From assembly GCA_016699575.1 (NCBI GenBank), contig CP064979.1:3534001-3598000 (forward strand): a stretch of 64,000 nt of DNA. The letters are read 5' to 3'. The notes under the pieces are model-generated. The model had not been told where the DNA came from. It worked only from the letters and a program-made list of their open reading frames with translations, and did no database searches. This document shows positions 27,175 through 36,837 of this stretch, one piece after another. This stretch comes from Flavobacteriales bacterium. GTDB lineage: Bacteria; Bacteroidota; Bacteroidia; Flavobacteriales_F; PHOS-HE28. A program made the position numbers and the translations under genes. Positions within the stretch are counted from its first letter, which is position 1. Every line of letters begins with the position of its first letter.

Positions 27175-28359
27175 ATGGTTCGCCGCTTTCGACATTCACC
27201 GCTGCTGGTTGCCATGGCCTTGTGCTCCGGTCCGTTGGCCTGCACCATAGCCGCGCAGTCGCCACCGCGCTACACCATCGGCTTCGCGGACACGCTGCTC
27301 TTCAACGACAGCCTGCGGTACACGGCCTTCGGTTACGATGGTCCTGCGCCGCTCTTCGTGCAAGCCTGGTTCCCCATCCAGGCACCGACCGAACGACGGC
27401 TCACCTACAAGCAGCTCCGCGAACGTCGGCTGAAGGGACCGTTGCAGTGCGTGTACGATGAATTGGTGCTGCGTGCCGATTCGGCCTTCATTGAATACGA
27501 CCTGCGCTATGCCTTCGACAGTGACAGTGCCATCAACTACGCACCGTTCACCGAGCAGCAGGTGAAGGACAGCCTCTTCGCTCTGCGACCCCGGTCCTTC
27601 GCAGCACCTTGGCCGGAGCGGTCCGATAGGCCGGTGGTCGTGTACCACCACGGCTCGCAAGGCTTCAGCGATGAGAACGTGACGCTGGCCGAAGACCTCG
27701 CCCAATTGGGCTTCGTCGTCCTCTCCAGCAACTTCCACTGGCCGCTCGCGGACCGGCCCTACGGCTATCCGCTGACCTGGGAGCCGGAACGGCACAGCAT
27801 CCGCACCATGCTCCGCTTCGCACGCGCACTGGCCCGCGGCAACAAGGTCTTTTACATCGGTCACAGTTGGGGCGCGCAGGAAGGTTGGTGCACGTTGCAT
27901 GAACCCGGCCTGGCCGACGCCTTCGTGAGTTTGGAGACCACCATGGAATGGAAGACCGACACCGCGGAAGTGCGCGACAAGTGGCCGCATGTGCTCGATG
28001 CCATCACCACGCACCGCTATCCAATGCCGATCCTGATGGTGGCGGATACCGACGGTGAGCCGCCCTTCCCACTGTTCAAGGGAGTGCGCGGGGATATCCG
28101 CTACTTGGACCCCAAACAGCCCTTCGGCCATGAGAGCTACACGAGCGCCTACCTGCTTCGCTTGCTCGGTAGGGGCCGCTTCCCCGTTCCCGATGAGGAA
28201 GCCCTGCTGATGCAGAACACCCTGCACGCAGAACTGGCCCGCGAGGTGCTGGACTTCCTATGGGAACAGGTCCGTTGGCCGGCGTTACCGCCATTGCTGC
28301 GGAGCGAGGATCCGTTCCATCGCCATCCTGCGAAGGGGACCGCGCCGAAGCAGCGGTAG
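27175..28359 (+). CDS. Exported alpha/beta hydrolase
   Basis: The protein has 394 residues with an N-terminal hydrophobic export segment (LLVAMALCSGPLACTIAAQ). The alpha/beta-hydrolase core includes VVVYHHGSQGFSDEN (oxyanion strand-turn), the nucleophile elbow GHSWGAQ (G-x-S-x-G), and a later acid and histidine (LMVADTDGE, PFGHESYTSAY). The overall pattern is close to platelet-activating-factor acetylhydrolase/dienelactone hydrolase-type esterases. A secreted or periplasmic esterase is likely; the substrate is unknown. It follows the GNAT gene by 15 bp and may share its transcript. Confidence 0.8.
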   Translation: MVRRFRHSPLLVAMALCSGPLACTIAAQSPPRYTIGFADTLLFNDSLRYTAFGYDGPAPLFVQAWFPIQAPTERRLTYKQLRERRLKGPLQCVYDELVLRADSAFIEYDLRYAFDSDSAINYAPFTEQQVKDSLFALRPRSFAAPWPERSDRPVVVYHHGSQGFSDENVTLAEDLAQLGFVVLSSNFHWPLADRPYGYPLTWEPERHSIRTMLRFARALARGNKVFYIGHSWGAQEGWCTLHEPGLADAFVSLETTMEWKTDTAEVRDKWPHVLDAITTHRYPMPILMVADTDGEPPFPLFKGVRGDIRYLDPKQPFGHESYTSAYLLRLLGRGRFPVPDEEALLMQNTLHAELAREVLDFLWEQVRWPALPPLLRSEDPFHRHPAKGTAPKQR

Positions 28360-28403
28360 CAGGTTGCGTTCAACCACTGACCGGTCGCGCAACTGAGCGC
28401 GGT

Positions 28404-29489
28404 TCATTCCCAAGGCCCGCCGCGTGCTACGTGCACGAAACCCTTGCCGTCGAAGCGGAACAAGCCGCCACTGAAGCCGAACCAGAGGGTGCCGCGCCGA
28501 TCCTCCACGAAAGCTTGTATGGCGAAGTACTGCGTGAGATCCGGCCGGTCGGTCTTGTCGAACAGTGTGAACGTCGTTCCATCCCAGCGGTACGCGCCTA
28601 CGCGCACCGCCCCGATCCATAAGTTGCCTGAACGGTCCGCGTAGATGTTGTAGATGTCGTTGTCCGCGAGGCCGTGCAGTTCAGGATAGCGTGTGACGGC
28701 GACACCGTTGTACATGCTCACTCCGCCTTCTTCGATGTACTGCGGATGGTCCGAAGTGATGGACCCGAACCAGATGTTGCCCTGTGCGTCCTCCATGATG
28801 CTCGCGACGTTGTTGCTGCACAAGCCGTCCTTCCGGGTGAAGCGCGTGAAGGTGGCGCCGTCGTATTTCAGCGCCCCATGCCCATCCAGCCCGAACCAGA
28901 TGTTGCCCTTGCTGTCCTCGAACAGGTCCCACACTTTACCGGGCGTCATCTTCCAGCTGAGCGTATCGAGCTTCGGCTCTGGTAGCTCGAACGGGGCGAA
29001 GCGACCCTCCGCGAAACGGAACACACCGGCGCTCGTGCCGGCCCAGACAGTGCCGGAGCGGTCCAAAAGCACCTTGCAGCCCGCACCGGGAAGTCCTTCG
29101 TTGGGTCCAAAGCCGATGAAAGTGGCATTCGTTCCTTCCGGTTGCGTCGGTGGGGTATAGCGCGTGATACCGGCCTGTGTCCCGAACCACAACCGGCCCG
29201 ATGGGTCTTGGGCGATACCCGTTACCACATCATCGATCAGCCCGTCGGCAGTCGTGAAGTAGCGCAGCTGTTCGCCGTCCCAACGTGCAACGCCCTGTCC
29301 ATTGGTGCCGAACCACAGGTTGCCCCGGCTGTCCTCGAGGGCGCTTACCACGTATTGGGCAATGGGCAAGGTGTCCGATGGGTGCGGGGTCGGTTGCCGT
29401 TCGGTCGTGGTATCCGCGCTGCGACTTCCGCAGGCGGCCACCACAGCTGTTCCGACCAAGCAACGCAGCACGGTTGAGCCGTTCTTCAT
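28404..29489 (-). CDS. Lipoprotein with two-component-regulator-type propeller repeats
   Basis: The ATG at 29489 gives a lipoprotein signal (VGTAVVAAC). The mature ~340 residues contain about seven repeats of the form SALEDSRGNLWFGTNGQGV ... DGEQLRYFTTADGL, the Reg_prop repeat that forms the sensor propellers of hybrid two-component systems. Here the propeller is a free-standing lipoprotein with no kinase attached, so a sensing or binding role at the envelope is inferred. It is convergent with the hydrolase gene. Confidence 0.85.
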   Translation of the reverse strand: MKNGSTVLRCLVGTAVVAACGSRSADTTTERQPTPHPSDTLPIAQYVVSALEDSRGNLWFGTNGQGVARWDGEQLRYFTTADGLIDDVVTGIAQDPSGRLWFGTQAGITRYTPPTQPEGTNATFIGFGPNEGLPGAGCKVLLDRSGTVWAGTSAGVFRFAEGRFAPFELPEPKLDTLSWKMTPGKVWDLFEDSKGNIWFGLDGHGALKYDGATFTRFTRKDGLCSNNVASIMEDAQGNIWFGSITSDHPQYIEEGGVSMYNGVAVTRYPELHGLADNDIYNIYADRSGNLWIGAVRVGAYRWDGTTFTLFDKTDRPDLTQYFAIQAFVEDRRGTLWFGFSGGLFRFDGKGFVHVARGGPWE

Positions 29490-29688
29490 GCGAACAAGGT
29501 AGTGCCTCCGAGGCGATGGGTGTGTTCCATGGCGCGGAACCTTACTGTGCATCGAAGCAGCCGATCGGAATGTGCCGGTCATAGTTGCTTGTTGGGCCCG
29601 AGCGCTGGTCTTGCGCGCACGACTTCCCATGACCTGGCAACCGGCGACGGGCGCGGATACCCCAAGGATCCGTAGTGTTGGAGCAACA

Positions 29689-31176
29689 ATGGCAGGCAAG
29701 GTCACCATCATCGAGAACGGACGCGACGGCCAGGTGCTCTACCACGAAGGACCGCACACCATCAACGGCTATTGGGAATTCGGCGGCAACGATGTGGTCA
29801 CCATCGTGAGCATGGGCGATCGCGACGAATGGCGCAACCGCTATCCGTGGGCGCTGGACCGACGATCGGAGATCCTCCGCTTCGTGGCCGATGAGGTCAT
29901 CCGCATGCGCGCACCGACGTGCACCGCTGTGATCGATGAAGCGAGCGGAACGATCCTCTTGAAAGCACCGGGGGCGATCCCAACAGCGGCGGACGGTGCG
30001 GAGATGAAGGCGTCAGGGTTCGTCAAACGATACTCAAAGATCAAAGCCATGGTGGGGATCGGTGTGCTGGCATTGGTGCTCATTGCGGGAGCGGTGCTGT
30101 GGATGGGCAAGAAGGTACTGATGGTGGCCCCGGCCAACGGTGTGCCCTTGAACGAGTGCGTGCGCACCGAGCACCACATCGCGTCCTTCATCCAGTACAC
30201 CGATCCGCACCTGCCGCGCGTTACGGGGCGCGGCGGAAACGAAACCACCAGCATCAGCATCCTGCTCATCCCGTTGGACGGCACGGAGCCGCGCGTCGTA
30301 CCGGTGGTGCGGAAGCTCGATGGGGTCCACTACGAACTTGCCCGGATCATGGGCAGCGACGGGCATACGCTTTGGCTCGATTGCACCGGGTTGTTCGGCG
30401 TGCGGTTGAGCGACTATGAGCTCATCACTGCGCAAGACCTGCAACGTGCGAACCCCGCGATCGACCCACGATGGTGGGCTGACACCCGGGGCATGGCCGT
30501 GATCGATGGCAAGCTGCACATCATGAACGACGATCGCAGTGCGGCCTTGGATGTGGAACCCACCACGTGGAAAGCGACCACCGTGGACCCCAAACCGTCC
30601 AAGTTGCGGTTCGACCGCCTAGCCCCCACGGACCAACTGGCGGCGGGGCTGATCACATCTGGAGGCACTTGGCTCGGCCTGCATTCGCCGGAAGAGCTCG
30701 ATGGTGAGTTCAAAGTGAAGAGCTGGATCAAACGGGTTGAACAAGCTGACGATGCCAAGCAGTTGCGTCGCTTCTGCGCTGCCCACCTCGAAGCTTCGAG
30801 CGAAGGCGACCATTTCCGCATCCTGGACATGGCACCGATCGGCACCACCGAATACCTCAATGCAGCCTTCTTGCGGATGGGCGCTAGTGCCGAACCCCTT
30901 CGCCTGAAGGACCCGGAAAGCGTGCTGATGATCCACACGGATGCGCCCGGCCTGGGCGGTAAGCTCGTCGTGAGCCGCGCGGACACGCAAGGCCATTTGC
31001 TCTGGAGCACGGAGACCGGTCTCGACCGTTATTACGTGTCGCAGATCCTGCCTGGTGCGGACGCCTTCGCCTTCGTGGGCACTCGCCCGCCGGTGGAGGG
31101 CAAGCTGAGCGAACCGCTCGTGGTGCTGGTGGACAATGCGACGGGGCGGCACACTGCGCATTCGCTGTGGCGGTAG
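29689..31176 (+). CDS. Single-TM protein with a large C-terminal extracytoplasmic domain
   Basis: The protein has 495 residues from the ATG at 29689. Residues ~1-105 are soluble (VLYHEGPHTINGYWEFGGND). One TM helix follows (IKAMVGIGVLALVLIAGAVLWMG), and then a ~370-residue beta-rich domain in which WD/propeller-like phrases recur (HTLWLDCTGLFGVRLSDYEL, AVIDGKLHIMNDDRSAALD, GHLLWSTETGLDRYYVSQIL). This looks like a bacterial membrane-anchored propeller. No enzyme signature. Monocistronic, function unknown. Confidence 0.65.
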   Translation: MAGKVTIIENGRDGQVLYHEGPHTINGYWEFGGNDVVTIVSMGDRDEWRNRYPWALDRRSEILRFVADEVIRMRAPTCTAVIDEASGTILLKAPGAIPTAADGAEMKASGFVKRYSKIKAMVGIGVLALVLIAGAVLWMGKKVLMVAPANGVPLNECVRTEHHIASFIQYTDPHLPRVTGRGGNETTSISILLIPLDGTEPRVVPVVRKLDGVHYELARIMGSDGHTLWLDCTGLFGVRLSDYELITAQDLQRANPAIDPRWWADTRGMAVIDGKLHIMNDDRSAALDVEPTTWKATTVDPKPSKLRFDRLAPTDQLAAGLITSGGTWLGLHSPEELDGEFKVKSWIKRVEQADDAKQLRRFCAAHLEASSEGDHFRILDMAPIGTTEYLNAAFLRMGASAEPLRLKDPESVLMIHTDAPGLGGKLVVSRADTQGHLLWSTETGLDRYYVSQILPGADAFAFVGTRPPVEGKLSEPLVVLVDNATGRHTAHSLWR

Positions 31177-31224
31177 CATCGCGCCGTACGCGATGGTGGC
31201 GCATGGTGCTGCGCGCCCGATCGG

Positions 31225-31947
31225 TCAGGAGGCCTTCACAACCCGGTAGCGCAGCAGCACGTCCGTGGCGACCGGCTTGGTGCCGTTGAGCCGTGCTTCG
31301 CGCAAGGGTTGCAGCGTGCTCCACGCGAAGTCCTTTTCCGAGGGTGAGGCGGGCAGCGCGTTCAGGTCGAAGGCCAGCCATGTATGCTCTTGGATGTGGA
31401 AACTGAGCGTGCGTCCCATCGATCGGCTGTTCAGCGGCCCACTGGCGGGCACGATGAGCTTGCCATCTTCTTCGCGGAACGCGCTGGTGTCCACGGTGAG
31501 GTAATTATTGTCGTCGGGACCGGCGTAGAGGCTCATGCGGATCTGTTGTGGCTCACGCGACCGCGGTGTTACGCGCGCGAGCGGCACGTGCACTTCCACT
31601 TCCAACGTCAACTCCTTGCCTCCAATGAGCGGCGGGCGCGGTAGGCCGAGCAGGCACAGGCCCGCGATGGAAAAGAGGCCCACTTGGCCGAGCAGCACCG
31701 ATAGTCCTGCCGCCTTCCAGAAGTGTGCCCACTCCACGGCGTTCACCAACTTGGTGCCGAGCAAGCCCAACAGCGCCCCACCGATGAAGCCCGCTGGTAT
31801 GAAAAGGAAGGCGACCGCGAAGCCGCGCTTCCCCTCGAAGTCGCTGACGCCCATCTTGCCCGAGACGCTGTCCGCAACCGGTGCGGTCACAACCGCGGTG
31901 ATGATGCCGCTGATCAGCGCAACGAGTAGAGCGATCTTCCAGGACAT
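31225..31947 (-). CDS. Membrane protein of unknown function
   Basis: The protein has 240 residues from the ATG at 31947. Three hydrophobic helices occupy the first ~115 residues (IALLVALISGIITAVVTAPV, GFAVAFLFIPAGFIGGALLG, AAGLSVLLGQVGLFSIAGLC). A beta-rich extracytoplasmic or cytoplasmic domain follows (LTLEVEVHVPLARV, TLSFHIQEHTWLAFDLN). No family recognised. The preferred start omits a hydrophilic extension that has no membrane character. Confidence 0.6.
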   Translation of the reverse strand: MSWKIALLVALISGIITAVVTAPVADSVSGKMGVSDFEGKRGFAVAFLFIPAGFIGGALLGLLGTKLVNAVEWAHFWKAAGLSVLLGQVGLFSIAGLCLLGLPRPPLIGGKELTLEVEVHVPLARVTPRSREPQQIRMSLYAGPDDNNYLTVDTSAFREEDGKLIVPASGPLNSRSMGRTLSFHIQEHTWLAFDLNALPASPSEKDFAWSTLQPLREARLNGTKPVATDVLLRYRVVKAS

Positions 31948-32043
31948 GGAGTGGGGGTATTGCGGTAAAGTTGGCGACTGCAGGCCTTGTTCATCTTCCT
32001 TCAGCAATGCCAGCATGCCAGGTAGTTCCTGCGCACTCTGGTT

Positions 32044-32481
32044 TCACAACTCGAGCAGCGCACGGGTCCGTTCATTGAATGCAATCACCCCTATGAGTGC
32101 GCGGCCGAACTGCTGGAAACAGACATAGCTGCAGCCGCAGGCCTTTTCGTTCGCGATCTTCTCCTTCCACTTGGCCACCTCATCACACCAGAACAGCATG
32201 GTGGGAGTTCCGATCCGGTGAAGCTCCACGGCCGCACTGTCCATGAACGCGATGAGTGCCGCCGACCCCGCTTCGTCGAGTTCATGAGCGTCCAGTACGT
32301 TGAGTGCCTCCTTCATGGTCGTCACAAGGTGCGGCTGCGCGGCCTCATTGCCTGGGAGTATTACGGAGACCGTCCATGCCATCTTCCGGTCCAGCACTCC
32401 GTTCGGGGGATCGGGAAGTGGGGTCTGGGCACCCGCGTAACCCGCGAGCGTCACCAGCGCGACGAAGTGCAGCGAACGCAT
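32044..32481 (-). CDS. Small exported hypothetical protein
   Basis: The protein has 145 residues with a signal peptide (MRSLHFVALVTLAGYAGAQ) from the ATG at 32481. The mature part is mostly helical, with two late cysteines (KACGCSYVCFQQF) that could bind a metal or form a disulfide. No family recognised. It is ~97 bp upstream of the membrane-protein gene in the same direction and divergent from lemA. Confidence 0.55.
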   Translation of the reverse strand: MRSLHFVALVTLAGYAGAQTPLPDPPNGVLDRKMAWTVSVILPGNEAAQPHLVTTMKEALNVLDAHELDEAGSAALIAFMDSAAVELHRIGTPTMLFWCDEVAKWKEKIANEKACGCSYVCFQQFGRALIGVIAFNERTRALLEL

Positions 32482-32587
32482 GGTGCGGCTTTGCTCAAGT
32501 TCGTGAGGCCGCGAAGATCGGCGATGGGAGCAACCCGTCCATGCCCCCGCCAACTACATTCGAGCCCCAACCACATACACACCCCCG

Positions 32588-33142
32588 ATGATCCCCCTTC
32601 TCGTTGTCCTAGGACTTGTCGTGATCCTGGCGCTGTACGCCATCGGCATCTACAACAAGCTGGTGAAGCTGAAGAACCTTGTGGAGGAAGCGTGGAGCGG
32701 CATCGATGTGCAACTGAAGAAGCGCTACGATCTGATCCCCAACCTGGTGGAGACGGTTAAGGGCTACGCTGCGCACGAGAAGGAAACCCTGGAGAACGTG
32801 ACGCGCGCCCGCGCCGCCGCACAGCAAGCCACCACCGTGGAAGGCCACCAAGTGGCGGAGAAGAACCTGAGCGGCGCGCTGATGAACCTGCTAGCCGTGG
32901 CCGAGCGTTACCCCGACCTGAAGGCGAACACCAACTTCCTACAGTTGCAGAGTTCCTTGAGCGAGATCGAAGGCGACATCGAGAAGGCACGCCGCTATTA
33001 CAACGGCAACGTGCGCGAGCAGAACACGCTCATCGAGAGCTTCCCGAGCAACATCATCGCCAACATGTTCAGCTTTGCGAAGTCGGTGTTCTTCGAACTG
33101 GAGAACCCGGCGGAGAAGCAGGCACCTTCCGTGAAGTTCTGA
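32588..33142 (+). CDS. lemA: LemA family protein
   Basis: The protein has 184 residues: an N-terminal TM helix (LLVVLGLVVILALYAIGIYNKLV), then the family block VEEAWSGIDVQLKKRYDLIPNLVETVKGYAAHEKETLE, and the terminal helical bundle ending NTLIESFPSNIIANMF. These are diagnostic of LemA, an inner-membrane protein with a cytoplasmic helical domain of unclear function. The next gene starts within its stop codon, and the LemA plus DUF2207/TPM-like pairing is a conserved arrangement. Confidence 0.95.
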   Translation: MIPLLVVLGLVVILALYAIGIYNKLVKLKNLVEEAWSGIDVQLKKRYDLIPNLVETVKGYAAHEKETLENVTRARAAAQQATTVEGHQVAEKNLSGALMNLLAVAERYPDLKANTNFLQLQSSLSEIEGDIEKARRYYNGNVREQNTLIESFPSNIIANMFSFAKSVFFELENPAEKQAPSVKF

Positions 33143-34857
33143 TGATGCGCCGCTGGTTGCTGCTGGCTTCGCTGGTGGGCGGGATGCTTGCCCACGGCCA
33201 GACCGAGAAGATCAACTCCTTCCACACCGACCTCACCGTGGCCGCCGATGGCCAACTGACGGTGACGGAGGAGATCAACATCCACTGCGAAGGCGTCGAG
33301 TTCCAGCGCGGCATCGTTCGTCGTCTGCCACTGCTCTTCACCGATCACAACGGTCGGCGGCACTGCATCGCATACGACCTCACGGCAGTGGAAGTCTTCG
33401 GCGCGCCATCGCCCCACCATACCAAGACGGAGAACGACGAGCTGGTGATCTACGTGGGCAGCGAGGGCAACTTCCTGGCGCCCGGCGATTATCCCTACCG
33501 CATCACCTACGTGACCAAAGGCCAGGTGGGGTTCTTCGCCGACTTCGACGAGATCTATTGGAACGTGAACGGCAACGGCTGGGCGTTCTACACGGACAGC
33601 GTCAGTGCGCTCATCCACCTGCCGCCCGGTGCGCAGGTGAAGCAGCACGCGTGCTACACCGGCGAGATGGGCAGCACGGAACGCGCCTGTACTGCCGAAG
33701 TGGTGGATGAACGCACCGTCCGTTTCCGCGGCCGCGCCATGGGCTACTACGAAGGTCTCACCGTGGCGGTGGGTTTCCAGAAGGGCATTGTGGCCGAACC
33801 GCCGCCGCCAACCTTCTTCGAACTGTACGCGGTGCCGCTGGTGGGCGGCGGCATCACGGTGCTGTTGCTGCTTTACTACTTCATCACATGGTGGCGCCAC
33901 GGTCGCGATCCGGACAGTCCCACGGTGATCCCGCTCTTCGACGCGCCCGATGGCATCTCACCGGCTTCGGTGGCCATGGTGATGAAGGGAGGGTACAGCA
34001 ACGACCACATCACCCCGGCCATGATCAACCTGGGAGTGAAGGGCTACATCCGCATCGACGAGACCAGCGAGGACCAGTTATTGGGTCTTTGGAAAAAGCA
34101 GGTGTACACCATCGTGAAGCTGAAGAACGGCAGTGGACTACCGCGCGAGGAGCAGGACCTCCTGAACAGCATGTTCGGTTCAGGCAGCAAGAGCTTTCCG
34201 ATAACAGGCACCTACAACCCCAGCGTGAAGAGCATGGCCGACGAATTCGCGGGCGAGCTGCGCAGCCAATGGTCGGCTTTCATCAGCAAGGGCAACAATC
34301 TGCGGCTGTGGCTGGTGCCGATACTCGCCGGCATCGCGTGCGCGGTGCTCATGGTGGTACTGCACTATTACCTCCTCGGCGGCAACGACATGGCCTACAT
34401 CGTGGCCTTCGTAGCGGTGAACATTTTCCTGTTCCTCATCTACCAATACCTCATCCGCAAGCCGAGCATGGAGAAGCTGGCCCTGCGTTCCAAACTGCGC
34501 GGTTTCAAGATGTACCTGAGCGCGGCGGAGGAGAAGCAGCTGCAGCACTTCAATCCGCCCGCGATGACCCCCGAGGTCTTTGAGAAGTACCTGCCGTACG
34601 CCATTGCCTTCAATGTGGAGCAGATCTGGGGCGACCGTTTCCAGGACATGATCAGCAAGGCGCTGGTGGAGCCGAACTACCGCTCCAGCTGGTACGGCGG
34701 CCGCATCATGAACTACGGCGCGTTCTCGCACAGCATGAGTTCCTCCTTCAGCAGCAGTGTGAGTTCAGCCAGCACACAACCCAGCAAGAGCGGCGGCTCC
34801 GGTGGTGGTGGCTTCTCGGGCGGCGGAGGTGGAGGTGGAGGGGGTGGGGGCTGGTGA
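33142..34857 (+). CDS. DUF2207-domain membrane protein with glycine-rich tail
   Basis: The protein has 571 residues: a signal peptide (LLLASLVGGMLAHGQ), then an extracytoplasmic beta domain typical of DUF2207 (INSFHTDLTVAADGQLTVTE, FQRGIVRRLPLLF, IYWNVNGNGWAF). A TM helix (VGGGITVLLLLYYFITWW) and a cytoplasmic region with two more TM segments (LVPILAGIACAVLMVVLHYY, AYIVAFVAVNIFLFLIYQYL) follow. It ends in a serine-rich and then glycine-rich tail, ending with a run of about eleven glycines and tryptophan, as in YciQ/DUF2207 and TPM proteins. It overlaps lemA by one base. Envelope homeostasis is the usual guess for the pair. Confidence 0.9.
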   Translation: MMRRWLLLASLVGGMLAHGQTEKINSFHTDLTVAADGQLTVTEEINIHCEGVEFQRGIVRRLPLLFTDHNGRRHCIAYDLTAVEVFGAPSPHHTKTENDELVIYVGSEGNFLAPGDYPYRITYVTKGQVGFFADFDEIYWNVNGNGWAFYTDSVSALIHLPPGAQVKQHACYTGEMGSTERACTAEVVDERTVRFRGRAMGYYEGLTVAVGFQKGIVAEPPPPTFFELYAVPLVGGGITVLLLLYYFITWWRHGRDPDSPTVIPLFDAPDGISPASVAMVMKGGYSNDHITPAMINLGVKGYIRIDETSEDQLLGLWKKQVYTIVKLKNGSGLPREEQDLLNSMFGSGSKSFPITGTYNPSVKSMADEFAGELRSQWSAFISKGNNLRLWLVPILAGIACAVLMVVLHYYLLGGNDMAYIVAFVAVNIFLFLIYQYLIRKPSMEKLALRSKLRGFKMYLSAAEEKQLQHFNPPAMTPEVFEKYLPYAIAFNVEQIWGDRFQDMISKALVEPNYRSSWYGGRIMNYGAFSHSMSSSFSSSVSSASTQPSKSGGSGGGGFSGGGGGGGGGGGW

Positions 34858-34934
34858 TTCAGCGGCGGCGCAACCAACCGGGCGCACCTCGGACTGGACA
34901 TCCTGTCCGCTCACCATCCGATCTTCCTCAGGTC

Positions 34935-36743
34935 CTACTCCCGCACGAACCGAAGATGCTGTTGGCCGCCGTTCTGGAACGCGAGCGATACGATGTACGT
35001 GCCAGCGGCGCATGCCTCCGCATCGACGGTCATTTGATCTTCGAGCAGCGTGACCGGCACGGCTACGCAGTTGCCGAGCAGATCATGAACGCTTGCGCTG
35101 ATCGGTTTCAAGCCCTTGGCGCATACGATCCGCAGTTCGCCGCGCGTAGGATTGGGGTATGCGACCGGTCCCGCCTTAAGTCCTGGTGATTCAATGCCCG
35201 TGGAGCCGGAACTGCACTCGGTGATGTGATCCAGGATATTGGCCCGGTCGTTCATGGCCTCGGGCCCGAACAGCTCGCTGGGGCCGATGGTACCGAACAA
35301 CACCTTTCCCGCACCCCAGTCTTTTTCCGCCAAGGTGGGCAGGTCCACCGGGGGGCCTCCGAAATGGTCATCGTTGTTCTCCACGTTCACAGGGGTGAGC
35401 CCGTCGCCATGAAGCACTCCATTGGCATAGTAGAACGCGGCCCACTCCGAACCGATAGGCTGATACGGACCGGTATGGATCGGGTGCGCACCGAAAGGCC
35501 GTGCGTAGCTCACCGAATAGCTCTGCGAAATGGAGACACCTCCGAAACCTAGGTCCAGACGCACGTGCCCGGTGAAGTCCTGCGAATCTGGAGAGCTGTT
35601 CAAGAACAGCTTTCCACCGGCCGCCACCCAACGCTCCACCGCCGCCCCATGCAAGGTCAGAAAGTCCAGCATCGGATCCACGTCGAGGAAGGATCCATCG
35701 ATGAAGATGGTGCAAGTGTTCGGCCCGAAGACCTGACCCACATCGATGGTCTCGAAATGGCCGAGCTGCCAGTTCCCTTGGCCGAACACGGTGTTCATGG
35801 TGGTCTCGTTGGTGCTGCCGTCGTCGTAGGTTTCCATCCACTGGAACTGGTCGGAGTGGATGTACCACACATCGGAACCGGTGATGGGATCCAGTCTGCA
35901 GGCATCGATGGTCAGCGTATTGTTCTCGGACCGGCTGTCCGGTGTGAGGAGCGTCGCAAGGATGACATGGCACGCCGTACCCGAATGGTCCACGGTGGTC
36001 TGGAACGTGTGGTCCACACTTGCACCGGGTTGCACGGGCCCGGGCACGACTTCCACGGGACCGAGCGAGCCGTCCACCGTCAGTTGCACTTGAAGGTTGC
36101 TGAGCGCGACCGTGCCTCTGTTCTCGATGCGGACGATCACGGGTTCCACGCCAAGGCCCACGGCGCTGATCGGTGAAATGAAGGTGCTCACGGCCGCGTC
36201 GTCGTCGCCTCCTCCCGTGATCACCACGGTGTAGTCCTCCGCTTCGCCGTACGTGAAGGGAATGCAGGGATCATTGGAAAGCGTCCATGGCCCGAAAGGT
36301 TCCCCCACACCGCGGATGCGCAAACGTGCCGGTCCGTTCAACGCGTTGGGAGGCAGGCTGAAAGTGAAGCTGATGGTATAGGCTCCAGCACCCATTTGGG
36401 CCAGGCCGATGCGCTCGCCATCACTGAAGCGTTGGTCGTGATCCATGTCGATCCAAGCGGCGAAATTGTGCGGCCACGCATCGTCCGATCCGATGGTGAG
36501 CGTGTAGGACGGGCCCACGGCGAGCGTCGTCTGCATGGCGGTGTAGTCGGAATAACCCGAGGCCACCAATGGCGCAATAGTGCCCGTGTTGTTGATGCTT
36601 CCGAGGGAGACCGACGTGAGGATCGGTGCCACGATCTGTCCGCCGTGCTGCGGTATGCAATAAGAAGATTGAGCGATGACGGATGCGGATGGAACAGCTA
36701 GGAGGAAGAATGCGAGCAGTGTGTCTTGGCGTGTGATCCTCAT
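34935..36743 (-). CDS. T9SS-secreted protein with GEVED domain
   Basis: The ATG at 36743 gives a signal peptide (LLAFFLLAVPSASVIAQ). Residues ~25-170 hold a GEVED-type beta sandwich: AAWIDMDHDQRFSDGERIG, then LRIRGVGEP and YGEAEDYTVVI. A CARDB-like Ig domain follows (LGVEPVIVRIENRGTVALS), and then a ~250-residue region with a glutamine-amidotransferase-like feel (VEVLTLHGAAVERW-type, WVAAGGKLFLNSSPDSQ). The C-terminal ~75 residues are a T9SS sorting domain (AYPNPTRGELRIVCAKG ... QQHLRFVRE). A secreted surface protein; ligand unknown. Confidence 0.85.
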   Translation of the reverse strand: MRITRQDTLLAFFLLAVPSASVIAQSSYCIPQHGGQIVAPILTSVSLGSINNTGTIAPLVASGYSDYTAMQTTLAVGPSYTLTIGSDDAWPHNFAAWIDMDHDQRFSDGERIGLAQMGAGAYTISFTFSLPPNALNGPARLRIRGVGEPFGPWTLSNDPCIPFTYGEAEDYTVVITGGGDDDAAVSTFISPISAVGLGVEPVIVRIENRGTVALSNLQVQLTVDGSLGPVEVVPGPVQPGASVDHTFQTTVDHSGTACHVILATLLTPDSRSENNTLTIDACRLDPITGSDVWYIHSDQFQWMETYDDGSTNETTMNTVFGQGNWQLGHFETIDVGQVFGPNTCTIFIDGSFLDVDPMLDFLTLHGAAVERWVAAGGKLFLNSSPDSQDFTGHVRLDLGFGGVSISQSYSVSYARPFGAHPIHTGPYQPIGSEWAAFYYANGVLHGDGLTPVNVENNDDHFGGPPVDLPTLAEKDWGAGKVLFGTIGPSELFGPEAMNDRANILDHITECSSGSTGIESPGLKAGPVAYPNPTRGELRIVCAKGLKPISASVHDLLGNCVAVPVTLLEDQMTVDAEACAAGTYIVSLAFQNGGQQHLRFVRE

Positions 36744-36837
36744 GGGCCGGTGTTTGATGCAAAGGCGTGCATTGCCTCGCAGGTTGATCGTGCGTGGATG
36801 ACGCCGATCGGTTGGCCGACCGATGCTTAATGAAAAC